Made by a program: the position numbers and the translations under genes. Source: Lantana camara (Eukaryota; Streptophyta; Magnoliopsida; Lamiales; Verbenaceae). Taken from it: a stretch of DNA of 64,000 bases. The DNA lies in assembly GCA_037501455.1 (NCBI GenBank), contig CM074858.1:84852501-84916500 (forward strand), read 5' to 3'. The notes beneath the pieces are model-generated. The model did not search any database and was not told the DNA's origin. It saw only the letters and a list, made by a program, of their open reading frames with translations. This document shows, piece after piece, positions 1-9,418 of this stretch; position 1 is the first letter of the stretch, and every line of letters begins with the position of its first letter.

Positions 1-2
1 GC

Positions 3-3000
3 ATTCATGGCATCAACATACACACTTTATTTGATCCGGGAGCCACTCACTCCTTCATTTCTTGTGATGTTTCTATTAAATTTCCCTTGTGTGTTACTTA
101 TTCTGATGCATGCTACGTGGTTAGTACTCCTTTTGGTGGTAGTATAGAAACTAACCGGGTTTTTCGTGAGGTGCCGGTGAGTATTGAGGGTCGAGTTTTC
201 TCAACGGATTTCATTGAGTTGCCTATGTCTCGGTATAGTTCTATCTTGGGTATGGATTGGTTGTACAAGCACTACGCCACTGTTGATTGTCGGACCAAGA
301 GAGTTAGTTTGGGTTCTGAATTGGTTACGGGTCAAAGTTCGAAGACGGTGCCTTTATTATCTTTTTCAGAAGCTCAGAGATTGGTTCGTGATGGGGCTAC
401 AGGGTTTATAGCCTATATTCTTAATCAACCAAAGGATCAAGTGAAGTTAGAGGAAACCGAGGTAGTTAAAGAGTTTCCCGAAGTGTTTCCCGAGAGGTTG
501 GATTCGTTACCGCCGGAAAGGGAGATAGAGTTTATGATTGATTTGTATCCGGATGCCGAACCTTATTCTAAGACTCCATATAGGATGGCACCGGCGGAAT
601 TGAAGGAATTAAAAGTACAACTGGATGGTCTTTTGGAAGTTGGGTATGTGAGACCGAGCTCGTCACCATGGGGTGCTCCAGTTTTATTCGTGAAGAAGAA
701 GGACGGTACTTTAAGAATGTGTATTGATTATCGGGAGCTTAATCGGATGACCGTTAAGAATAAATATCCTCTTCCACATATTGAAGAGCTGTTTGATATA
801 CTCCAAGGGTCTAAGGTATATTCGAAGCTTGATTTAAGACAAGGGTATTATCAACTACGGATCCGAGCCGAGGATATTCCAAAGACGGGTTTTAACACCA
901 GATATGGGTATTATGAATTCGTGGTCATGCCTTTTAGATTGACAAATGCTCCCGCAGCTTTTATGGACATGATGCATAGAATTTTCCAGCCGTTTCTTGA
1001 CCAGTTCGTTGTAATCTTCATTGATGATATACTGGTTTTCTCTAAATCAGCCGAGGAACATGCAAGACATCTCAGATTGGTTTTAAGGACTTTGAAAGAG
1101 CATCAATTATTTGCGAAGTTTAGCAAGTGTGAGTTTTGGATCGATCGGGTTTCATTCTTGGGTCATATTATTTCGGGGAATGGATTAGAGGTTGACCCAT
1201 CGAAGATTGAAGCGGTGTTGAAGTGGGAGAAGCCAAAGAACGCCTCCGAGATCAGAAGTTTCTTGGGATTGGCGGGTTATTATAGAAGATTCGTGCAAGA
1301 TTTCTCTAAGATCGCTGCTCCTTTGACTCGGTTAACTAAGAAGGATGTGAAATTTGGTTGGGATGAGATATGTGAGAGAAGCTTCAATGTTTTGAGAGAG
1401 AGATTAGTTTCTGCTCCAGTGTTAACTCTTCCAGAGGGTTCAGAGGGATATGCTGTGTACACTGACGCGTCGAAGGAGGGTTTGGGAAGTGTATTAACCC
1501 AGAAGGGCAAGGTTGTCGCTTATGCCTCACGGAAGTTGAAGGATCATGAGAAGAACTACCCGACACATGATCTAGAGCTTGCTGCCGTGATTTTCGCACT
1601 CGGGAAGTGGAGACATTACTTGTATGGAGTGTCGTTTGAGATTTTCACCGATCATAAGAGTCTCCAATATCTTTTCACCCAAAAGGAACTCAATATGAGG
1701 CAACGGAGATGGATGGAGCGACTAGAAGATTATGATTGTGTTATCAAATATCATCCCGGGAAAGCTAATGTAGTTGCCGACGCTTTAAGTAGGAAAGTGG
1801 GTGTTTCGAACTTGGAAATAGGTACAAGTAAGGTAGTTGAGCCTATTGTGATTAGAGCTCGAGTTTCCAATATCTCCATTTATCCGGATTTGAAATACAG
1901 AATGTTCGAGGCTCAAGGAAAGGATCCGGGAGTTCAGAGATTGGTCTCTAAGGTTAGAGAGGATCCGGAGAGTCCATTTGGGTTCGATGAAACCGGTCTT
2001 CTTCGTTTCAAGAACCGAGTAGTAGTACCCGATGATTTGAAAAGGGTATTGCTCGAGGAAGCTCACAAGTCGGCTTATTCAATTCACCCTGGAGGGAATA
2101 AGATGTACAGAGATCTCAAGCAGTTTTACTGGTGGCGTGGATTGAAAAAGGATGTAGCAGAGTTTGTGAAACACTGCCTCACTTGTCAGAAAGTAAAAGC
2201 CGAGCACCAGAAACCAGGAGGTCTTCTTCAGCCGTTACCTATTCCTGAGTGGAAGTGGGAACAGGTGACGATGGATTTTATATCCGGGTTACCTAGAGTG
2301 AAGGGTGGATTCGATGGTATTTGGGTGATTGTGGATCGTCTGACAAAATCTGCTCATTTTCTACCGGTCAGAATGTCTTTCAAGATTCGGAAGTTGGCTG
2401 AGATTTACAACCGGGAGATTGTACGACTTCATGGTATTCCGGTGAGTATTGTTTCGGATCGAGATCCCCGTTTCACCTCGAAGTTATGGCAAGAGTTACA
2501 AGAGTTGTTGGGTACAAAGCTTCAGTTCAGTACGGCGTTTCATCCACAAACTGATGGGCAATCGGAGAGGGTTATTCGGTATTTGGAAGATCTACTTCGA
2601 GCTTGTGCCTTGGATTTCCAAACCTCGTGGCACGATCAACTTCCTTTGGTAGAATTCGCTTACAATAATAGCTTTCAGGCAACGATTGATATGGCTCCGT
2701 ATGAATTGTTATATGGGCGGAAATGTAGATCGCCATTATTCTTTGATTTGGAAGAGTGGAAACGGTCAAAACAGGAAGGAGTCAAGAAAGGGAAAAAGCT
2801 GGAGAAATCTTCGAAGGCTGTGGAAGCCATGATTGAGAAAGTTCGGATTATACAACAACGGATGAAAGCTGCACAAGATAGATAAAAGAGTTATGCCGAT
2901 ATTCGCCGGAGGGATCTTAAATTTGAAGTGGGGGACCGGGTTTTCTTGAAGGTATCTCCTCGAAAGGGATTTTCTAGAATTGGAAAGGGAGGGAAGTTGA

Positions 3001-3356
3001 ATCACCGTTACCTAGGTCCGTTTGAAGTTATTGAGAGAATCGGAGAAGTAGCTTATCGAGTGGACCTACCTCCTAATCTTACCGGAATTCACAATGTTTT
3101 TCATGTATCTCAACTCAGGAAGTATTACCCAGATGAAACCGAAATTCTCCCTGTGGAAGAAGTGGAGTTGGAACCGAATTTATCTTTTGTGCAGAAGCCG
3201 GTCAGAATATTGGACAGAAAGTATCAAGAGTTGAGGAATCGGAATATTTCTATGGTGAAGGTGTTATGGCGAAGTGACAAATCTGAGGAGATGACTTGGG
3301 AACCGGAAGAGAAGATGAAGAAATTTCACCCGGAGTTATTTTCATCCGATCAATGA
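3..3356 (+). pseudogene. Family A pol (PR-RT-RNaseH-INT-chromodomain), one nonsense stop
   Basis: Open in one frame from base 3 except for TAA at 2883-2885, where sister copies read Gln; the change fits CAA/CAG decay by C-to-T. Protease active-site motif at 33-44 reads D-P-G-A instead of D-S/T-G-A. RT carries F-I-D-D at 1017-1028. The conserved Gly of FGLTNAP is Arg here (936-938, GGA to AGA), which would probably harm RT. RNase H lies around 1450-1800 and the integrase HHCC finger around 2060-2200. The first integrase catalytic Asp is at 2274-2276 and a chromodomain around 3200-3340. The stop codon TGA is 3354-3356. The gag N-terminal part is outside the window. The product would have been a polyprotein acting in cytoplasmic particles and, through integrase, on nuclear DNA. 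Confidence 0.92.
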
Positions 3357-3390
3357 ATCTGGGGACCAGATTCTTCTAAGGAGGGGAGAG
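3355..3390 (+). promoter_or_regulatory. Pre-PPT hairpin and polypurine tract of family A
   Basis: A perfect stem GAATCTGG / CCAGATTC with loop GGA occupies 3355-3373 and overlaps the pol stop codon. The purine run AAGGAGGGGAGAG follows at 3378-3390, one base before the LTR at 3392. The polypurine tract primes plus-strand DNA synthesis in LTR retrotransposons. The hairpin is discussed in the findings. Confidence 0.8.
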
Positions 3391-4327
3391 TTGTAACGCC
3401 CCAAATTCTGGAAGTTCAGGTAAGCACGCCACGTGCGGGTCTTCGGGAGTTGGGAGTTTAAGTTTATACATTTACTTGCTTATTATGATTTCATTATAAT
3501 ATTGTGTGCATTATACAATTCTCTATATTTATACGAATTAATTTTTAATGTGAAATTCATGAATTAAGTGATAGTGTGCTTAATTGTATTATGTGACTTT
3601 AATTGATCATTTCATGAAATTATGGACTTAATTGCATAACTTGGTTTGGAGCTAATGGATCTTTTAGGTAGGGATAATACTTGATTGCATTCATTTAAAT
3701 AACCTAGGGACTTGTTTGCAAATTGGGGACATATGTTTAGATAGTGGATGATATAATATATATCTAGTATATGCATCTCTTCCAACACTCTCATACATTA
3801 CATACACACAAGAACCTCACATATACACACACTAAGGATCGATCAAAACACCTTCAAGAGAGGAGGAGAAGAATTCATCTCATAATCCCAAGCTACTTTG
3901 AAGAACTTTGGAGCTAGAAGCATCAACATCTTCATCTCTTCATCTCATCTCATTCTTCTTTCATTTCAAGGTATAAAATGAGAATGGATTGAATTTCTTG
4001 ATTGGCTACATGGGTAGGGTTTGATGTTAGCTTGATGCTTTCTTGGTTATTCTTGTATAGAAGCATGTTTAGGTCCTTTTTCCCTTCATTCTTGCATAAT
4101 ACATGAGGTTATGTGATGGTTGGTGTATATGAATAATTATGGGGTTTTGGGGCTTGATTCTTGGAGATTTGATGCATATTTATTGGTTTGATTGTTGAAT
4201 ACTTGAAGTATGATCCATGTATGAGGTGTTTTAACAATTGTTTTGGTTGGTGTTTGGGATTTATTTGGTTTGGAGTTGGTTTTGCTTGGAAACCCCTCTT
4301 TTCTCCCCTGTTTTTCTGTCACGCACA

Positions 4328-4540
4328 GGTGACACGGGCGTGTCACCTTTGCTTTGTTTTGCGTGACACGGGGGTGCGGGTTGGCTGGGGCGGTTTTTCT
4401 GTACCGTGACACGGGGGTGTCACGGTTTGCCTTGTTTTGGTGACACGGGCGTGTCACCTTGTTTTGCAAGCTTTTGGTCCGCTGTACCGTGACACGGGGG
4501 TGTCACGGCTTAGTGTAATTTTGTGACACGGGCGTGTCAC
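4328..4540. repeat. Cluster of GTGACACG/CGTGTCAC palindromes in family A LTR
   Basis: Five clear inverted repeats plus one half copy. Type 1 is GGTGACACGGGCGTGTCACC (4328-4347, 4439-4458, and the 18-bp core at 4523-4540). Type 2 has a 9-bp stem CCGTGACAC around a GGGG loop (4404-4425, 4487-4508). The two types alternate, giving a higher-order unit of about 83-84 bp. Confidence 0.9.
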
Positions 4541-5473
4541 TCCCTGTTTTCTTGCATATTGTTTTGCATGCTTGGATGTACGTGTATGTGTTATATACTT
4601 GGGTTATTGACATCATGCTCGTATTTGACATTCATTAAATGATTATTGCATAACATATTGGTGCATGATTTTGCCGTTCGTCATACTTGGTTCATTCGAG
4701 TCGAGTCTTACTTCACACTTGTCCTTGTTGCACAGATCACGGTCCCGGTTTTGAGGAGCCCGCTCAGTAGGGTGCTCTCTTGCTTTCTTTTGGTCGTCTG
4801 GTCAGGTGAGGTTTAAATTCTAGATAAATAGAACCCTTACAACCCCTATGTGACTATTTCGGCCAAAATGTATATATATATATATCTATAGTTTGCGAAC
4901 CTTATGACTTTCAAATGATTTGATAAAATGGATTGATTGATTGACGGATTGATTGTATTGGGCGAGTATTGAATGGCACTGTGGGCCCGAGGATAGTGGC
5001 TCGAGCCAACCGGGAAAGCATGGGCTGACGGGTAACTCGAGTGCTATCCTCACCAAATGGGATGACCCCTGAACCCTAGGAGATTAGGGGAGGAAGGAGT
5101 TCCGGGCTTAGGGATTCATGTACCCTCTGCCCAGACTGATTGGATGGTGGGGCCTTGCAATCCCACCATCACCCGGAGGAAGAAGGATGGACTGAAACTG
5201 CTAATTTTGCACAATAGATAATTGCTTGATCACCTAATCACCTAATAAATTGATTGATTGTACACGGTCGGAGCAAGGTTGGAGAATTGCCCTCACTCGC
5301 CGGGCCACATATTGATTGTATTGAACTGAATTAATTGATAAATTGAATTAGTGGTAATCTCGGGCGATAGTACCTTTTCCTCTTACTATTGGTGTTGTTT
5401 TTCACTAAAAAAAATTATTACCCGAGATTATAACTTGCATGTATCTGCGCATATATTTATTTATACCCCTCGC

Positions 5474-5520
5474 TCAGTCCGTTTGGACTGACACCTCAAT
5501 TTCTCAGTTTTGCAGGTTCG
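5474..5520 (+). promoter_or_regulatory. Conserved LTR hairpin plus acceptor-like GCAG|GTT
   Basis: Perfect 7-bp stem TCAGTCC-GTTT-GGACTGA (5474-5491), then 20 bases later TTTTGCAG|GTTCG with the AG at 5514-5515. The same order, with different stem bases, occurs in families B and LARD at about the same distance (400-456 bp) from the LTR 3' end. Confidence 0.6.
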
Positions 5521-5896
5521 TGCTAGGCGGGAATTAGGGTCTCGTGTCTTTTATTCGGGTCTAGCACTGCACCTTCATACATTGTACTTGTGTTGATACT
5601 TGTTATGTTGTAATGGATCTTGAATTACTTGGATGGATATTGTAATGGTATGTTTTGTCGGTACCTATAAGTAAATATGTAAATATGGTATCTATAGGTA
5701 TTGAATGCTTTTGCTTCCGCTATTTTATTGCTCTGAGTTGTTTTGGTTTTAATTGAGGGTACCCGCCTAGCCTTGTGTTTTTTTTTTTATTGTCTCCCGT
5801 TCGCTATAGTTTCGGTTCATGTATGAATTGCCCGTTTCATATGTGGATTGAGCCTATAGTGCGGGGGATGTGGCGCCTAGCGTTCCGGGTGCTACA

Positions 5897-6303
5897 GTGC
5901 ATGTATGAGAACTCCCCTAATCCTGATGACTTTAGGACTCTACCATTTAGGTGAAATGGTTCATGAAACGAGTCCTATATCACATAAGTCATGATTAGTA
6001 AAATACTCCAAGCCGATGAGTCCTACAGACAGTGGGCGTGTCAAGCGGACTCCCCTAAGGCTTGCTTGTAGGATCACGCCCTTAAGAAGGACCACCTTAT
6101 TTCATGGAGGTGCAAAGTGTATAGTTGATACGTGCGAGATACATGAGGGTGCTTACTTCAATAAGTAAGTTCACTGAGGTGCCCCGTATGAGAATATTCC
6201 TAAATGGGAAAGGAAGTTTCTATTTCAGGAAATGGAAACTTCCAGATTAGGAAATATCTCACGAGTCATTGTTGTGATTAATTAATCCTTAGACTTGAGG
6301 TTC
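5897..6303 (+). repeat. Copia-type LTR, first segment in window
   Basis: This stretch aligns with the reverse complement of the copia LTR at 50162-52374, for example the cttccagattaggaaatat segment. It resumes at 20538 after the LARD array. The part upstream of the family A insertion lies off the left edge. The last five bases, GGTTC (6299-6303), are the left copy of the target duplication of the array that follows. Confidence 0.85.
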
Positions 6304-7267
6304 TGTAGCACCCCGCACGTGAGGCACTACATCCCCCGCACTAAGGCTCAACACGAGTAACGAAATAGTAAATCCGCACCTGTATCAAACCCTAGCGAAC
6401 GGGAGACACACATAAAAACCTTCCTAAGCCAGGCGGAGCTAGACCCTGCACTGATAACCATACAACAAAATATAATGCATAGCAAAGCCAAAGTTCAATC
6501 ATACAAACCATAAGCAGAATTTGGGCTCTTCAGGCCTCTTTTACATCATAGCAAATCCCAGTAAAGTCAATTCATTAATAATTTCCTAAATATTCAAGTT
6601 CATGAATTAATAGAACGAGTCATACATAATTCCAATACATATGTGAATGCAGAGACTCTCCTAACCTAACTTGACCAACTTAAAGACTCCAAACACCTCC
6701 GCCTAGCTCGAAACTCCAGAGTCAAACCTGCACACTAAAAAGGTTGGGGAGGGAGAGGGTCAGTCTCTAGAAGACTGAGTGAGCAGGAGCGATATACATA
6801 TAGAAACATGCACATGCAAGTCATAAATTCCGAACAAGGTTTTATTTGAAATTAGTTCCCAAAAGGGCAAGAGAATGATTAATCAATGCTCGGATTTCAT
6901 GACCACTCATATTAATTCATTACATTCATAAATCATACATAAATATAAGGCTCGGCGAGTGAGCATGCACAATCTCCAACCAAACTCCGACCGTGTACGA
7001 CAAATATTATTAATATATTGATTAGGCGATCATGCAATATATCATAATACATGCAGACCATAAATCATATCATAAATATATTCGTTTGGGCAATCCGTGT
7101 CCCGGCTTTCCCGCACGGTGCATAATCATATCATAACATACACATAAGCATAAGTATAAATCATAACCAACCTTCTTCCTCCGGGTGGTGGACGGGCTTG
7201 CAAGACCCGGCCACCGGTTCATACATAGGCCAATGGGGGTACATGAATCCCCCGGCCACCGGTTCAT
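6304..7267 (-). repeat. LARD LTR1, truncated to its 3' ~964 bp
   Basis: Matches the first ~960 bases of LTR2 and LTR3, then breaks at about 7250-7268. There a short repeat of CGGCCACCGGTTCATAC (also at about 7211) joins it to internal sequence. The U3-side ~3 kb is missing. The conserved hairpin is at 6760-6778. Confidence 0.85.
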
Positions 7268-9418
7268 ACTAATAACTCGATAATATTGTCTTGGACCCCT
7301 TCATACTTCATTGAATAAATCTTGATTGACACCATCCCCTTATAGGATAGCCTGATTCGGTTTTCCCCCTTGTTAATTCTAACTTAGAAGTCCATAGGAA
7401 CTCTCTTATGATTCCATCACCTCCAGATCAGAATTCTACACGTAGCTTCTCTCTTAATAGCTTAACCATAACCGCCGTCTTATTCATTCCCAATCACCAC
7501 CCTTAGGACTTCCAGATTCCCCTTAATTTGCATCCCCATCATTACTCCTAACATATCCATTCGAGCACCACTCCCATCCTCCAATTCACCTCTCGGTCGT
7601 GCTCTCCCCCTTAAAATTTTTGCTCCCACATGTCAAACTCCATGAATCCTTCTTTCATTGAAATTTTTGCTGAGCCACTTTTGATTCTTTAATTCACTCC
7701 TAAGGTTCAATTCAAACCCTTCAATAATTACTTCCTTCTAATCCTCAACTTTTCTCTTTCTTGCTCTTCTTGAAATCTAGACTAATTTAATCCCCTCCTG
7801 TATTTCCATTCTTTCAACTAAAGATAATCCCTCAGAGATTAAGGTTTCTCCTAAAACTCTTCAACTTAGTTCTTCGGTGTAGATTGTACTAGCTAAGCTA
7901 CATGCCCGGAACTCCCAAGATATAACCCAACTATTCTTCTCGTCTTGATTCGATCAAGCCTTGGTCAAAGAATCGCTTAATGGACAAGGTGTAGCCATTC
8001 CCTATCAATTAAACACTAAGCCATACATGTTGGATTAACATGCCAATGCACATAGTAAACAATTAAAGATGCAACGATGCAACACGTTGGAGCAATTATA
8101 TTAATTAAACATAAATGTACATATAGATAAAGAAAGCAATTAATTTAAATCGATGCATGATGCTCATGCCATGAATATGCAGAACCTGTCACCGAGGTGG
8201 TAAGCTTTTAGCTTGATGACGTGTTCCTCATTCCCATAATTGTAACTTTCTTTGAAGACATTGATAATTCCTTAGCTTACCATGGTTTTCGAATCTCCCC
8301 AATCTTCTTCCATCCATTTGTATATCCCATGGCCCGAACGTGCTATTTTGAACCCAAGGTCTTATTTGTCAATGGAGTTTACCCCTCAACGTACTTCCAA
8401 GCATCAACCTCCAAAGGTCATCCGAATCTTCATCTTGATGTGCTCCCCGGTTAAAGTTCCTTTAGCTTATCCTTTGTTTCCGATCTACGCCCATAATTCA
8501 CCCATGATAATGCTTTCCATTCTTGCTTGCTTCTTGATGTCCCCATAAGGTTCCAAGAAGACGACGCGATTTGTATTCCTCGATGCTCTTAAGTCTCTTT
8601 GCCTTGCGTCCATTTGTTGTCCCACACTTATATTCGTATCAAGTGAGCTTCCATAGTTGACCTCATAGTGAGCTTTATGATTAACGGCTCCCAATCCTTG
8701 CATCTGAGTTGAGTCGAACCCTTTTTAACACATCTTGTATCCGATCCCTTGAAGCTTCCCAATTTGGTCTTCCAATCATCCAACCATTCCAAACTCGGAG
8801 CTGCAACGGCGAACCTTGGAGCATTTAATCTGGTATTAAATGTCTTCAAAATCGGGGTGGTGAAGAGTTCCACACCCCTCTCGTTGTCTCACGCATCCCT
8901 CAAGTTAGAACTTGAGTCTTTGTAATTCTTGTATGTTGAGAACCTTCAAGGATTGTAGGTAGGGCCTGATTGATGAACCTTCCCGTGATCCAAGCTTTCT
9001 CCCCTGATACGAGCCATGATAGGTAGTTCCATTGTACAAGCCGCGGAATTTGAACACTCGGCCTTCAAGTTACTTTGTCAATTGTAGTTGGTGTGAATTG
9101 TAGTTTTGTTTGCATGTTAGTAGCCTATATAAGAAAGATCAACTCAAATATGGATGCATGGAGATTAGTGTATGCTTATGGCACGTAGTTAAATAAATCA
9201 ATGCACATAGAATGCAAAACGCAACATTTAAAGCAACTAAATAAAAGAGTAGATGGTATACAAGTATTAAGCAATTTCCAACAATTAGTATCAAATATTC
9301 ATGCCAAATCGATGCAATGTACATATTAACAAGTTGTTCCTATACCGTGCGACCTAACTGACTCAAACACGACTCAAGAACACCGGTTTTACAACCGGGC
9401 TCTGATACCACTTAAGGA
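7268..9418 (-). repeat. LARD INT1, PBS-side 2.15 kb
   Basis: Near-identical to 14419-16569 of INT2. The PPT-side ~1.04 kb is absent. The primer-binding site TGGTATCAGAGCCCGG is on the minus strand at 9395-9410, eight bases from LTR2. The short reading frames here (8221-8873) are repeated in INT2 but match no protein I know. Confidence 0.85.

Larger units (their letters stand above)
1..5896 (+). mobile_element. Family A Ty3/gypsy (Tekay/Del-like chromovirus), 3' part
   Basis: The 3' part of an LTR retrotransposon enters from the left edge: end of gag-protease, RT, RNase H, integrase and chromodomain, then a polypurine tract and a 2505-bp LTR. The C-terminal chromodomain and the gag type seen in the sister copies (residues around the zinc knuckles and the WEVFEREF segment) fit the Tekay/Del chromovirus clade; that assignment is from family knowledge. 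The LTR end (GGGTGCTACA, 5896) is followed directly by copia-LTR sequence, so the element is inserted in that LTR. The bases after it (GTGCA) are the expected TSD, but the left copy lies outside the window. The same family forms the array at 29725-46707. Confidence 0.93.
3392..5896 (+). repeat. 3' LTR of family A (2505 bp)
   Basis: Starts TGTAACGCCCC and ends GGGTGCTACA, right after the polypurine tract. It is collinear with the inverted copies at 29725-32229, 37003-39428 and 44201-46707. Landmarks in order: pyrimidine-rich leader-like stretch about 3785-3970 ending TTTCAAG|GTATAA; palindrome cluster 4328-4540; TTTCGGCCAAAA plus a TATATA run at 4857-4885; hairpin 5474-5491 followed by TTTTGCAG|GTT at 5508-5518. 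An LTR supplies promoter and polyadenylation signals; which TATA-like run is used cannot be told from sequence. Confidence 0.95.

Noticed and set aside
1280..1599. Minus-strand frames over pol (also the many plus-strand frames over 32265-43986)
   Set aside because: Shadows of the pol coding frame on the opposite strand.
4137..4469. Minus-strand frame with repeated TRPCH residues, and its relatives at 31179-31472, 38408-38672 and 45657-45967
   Set aside because: These frames are produced by the GTGACACG palindromes in the LTR; they occur on both strands and change frame between LTR copies.
4328..4540. CRISPR-like array of short repeats
   Set aside because: The repeats are palindromes in a plant LTR with non-unique spacers and no cas genes.
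8221..8873. Small frames duplicated at 15372-16024 as possible LARD genes
   Set aside because: They overlap on both strands and lack known motifs. Their conservation is explained by recent duplication of the whole internal region.
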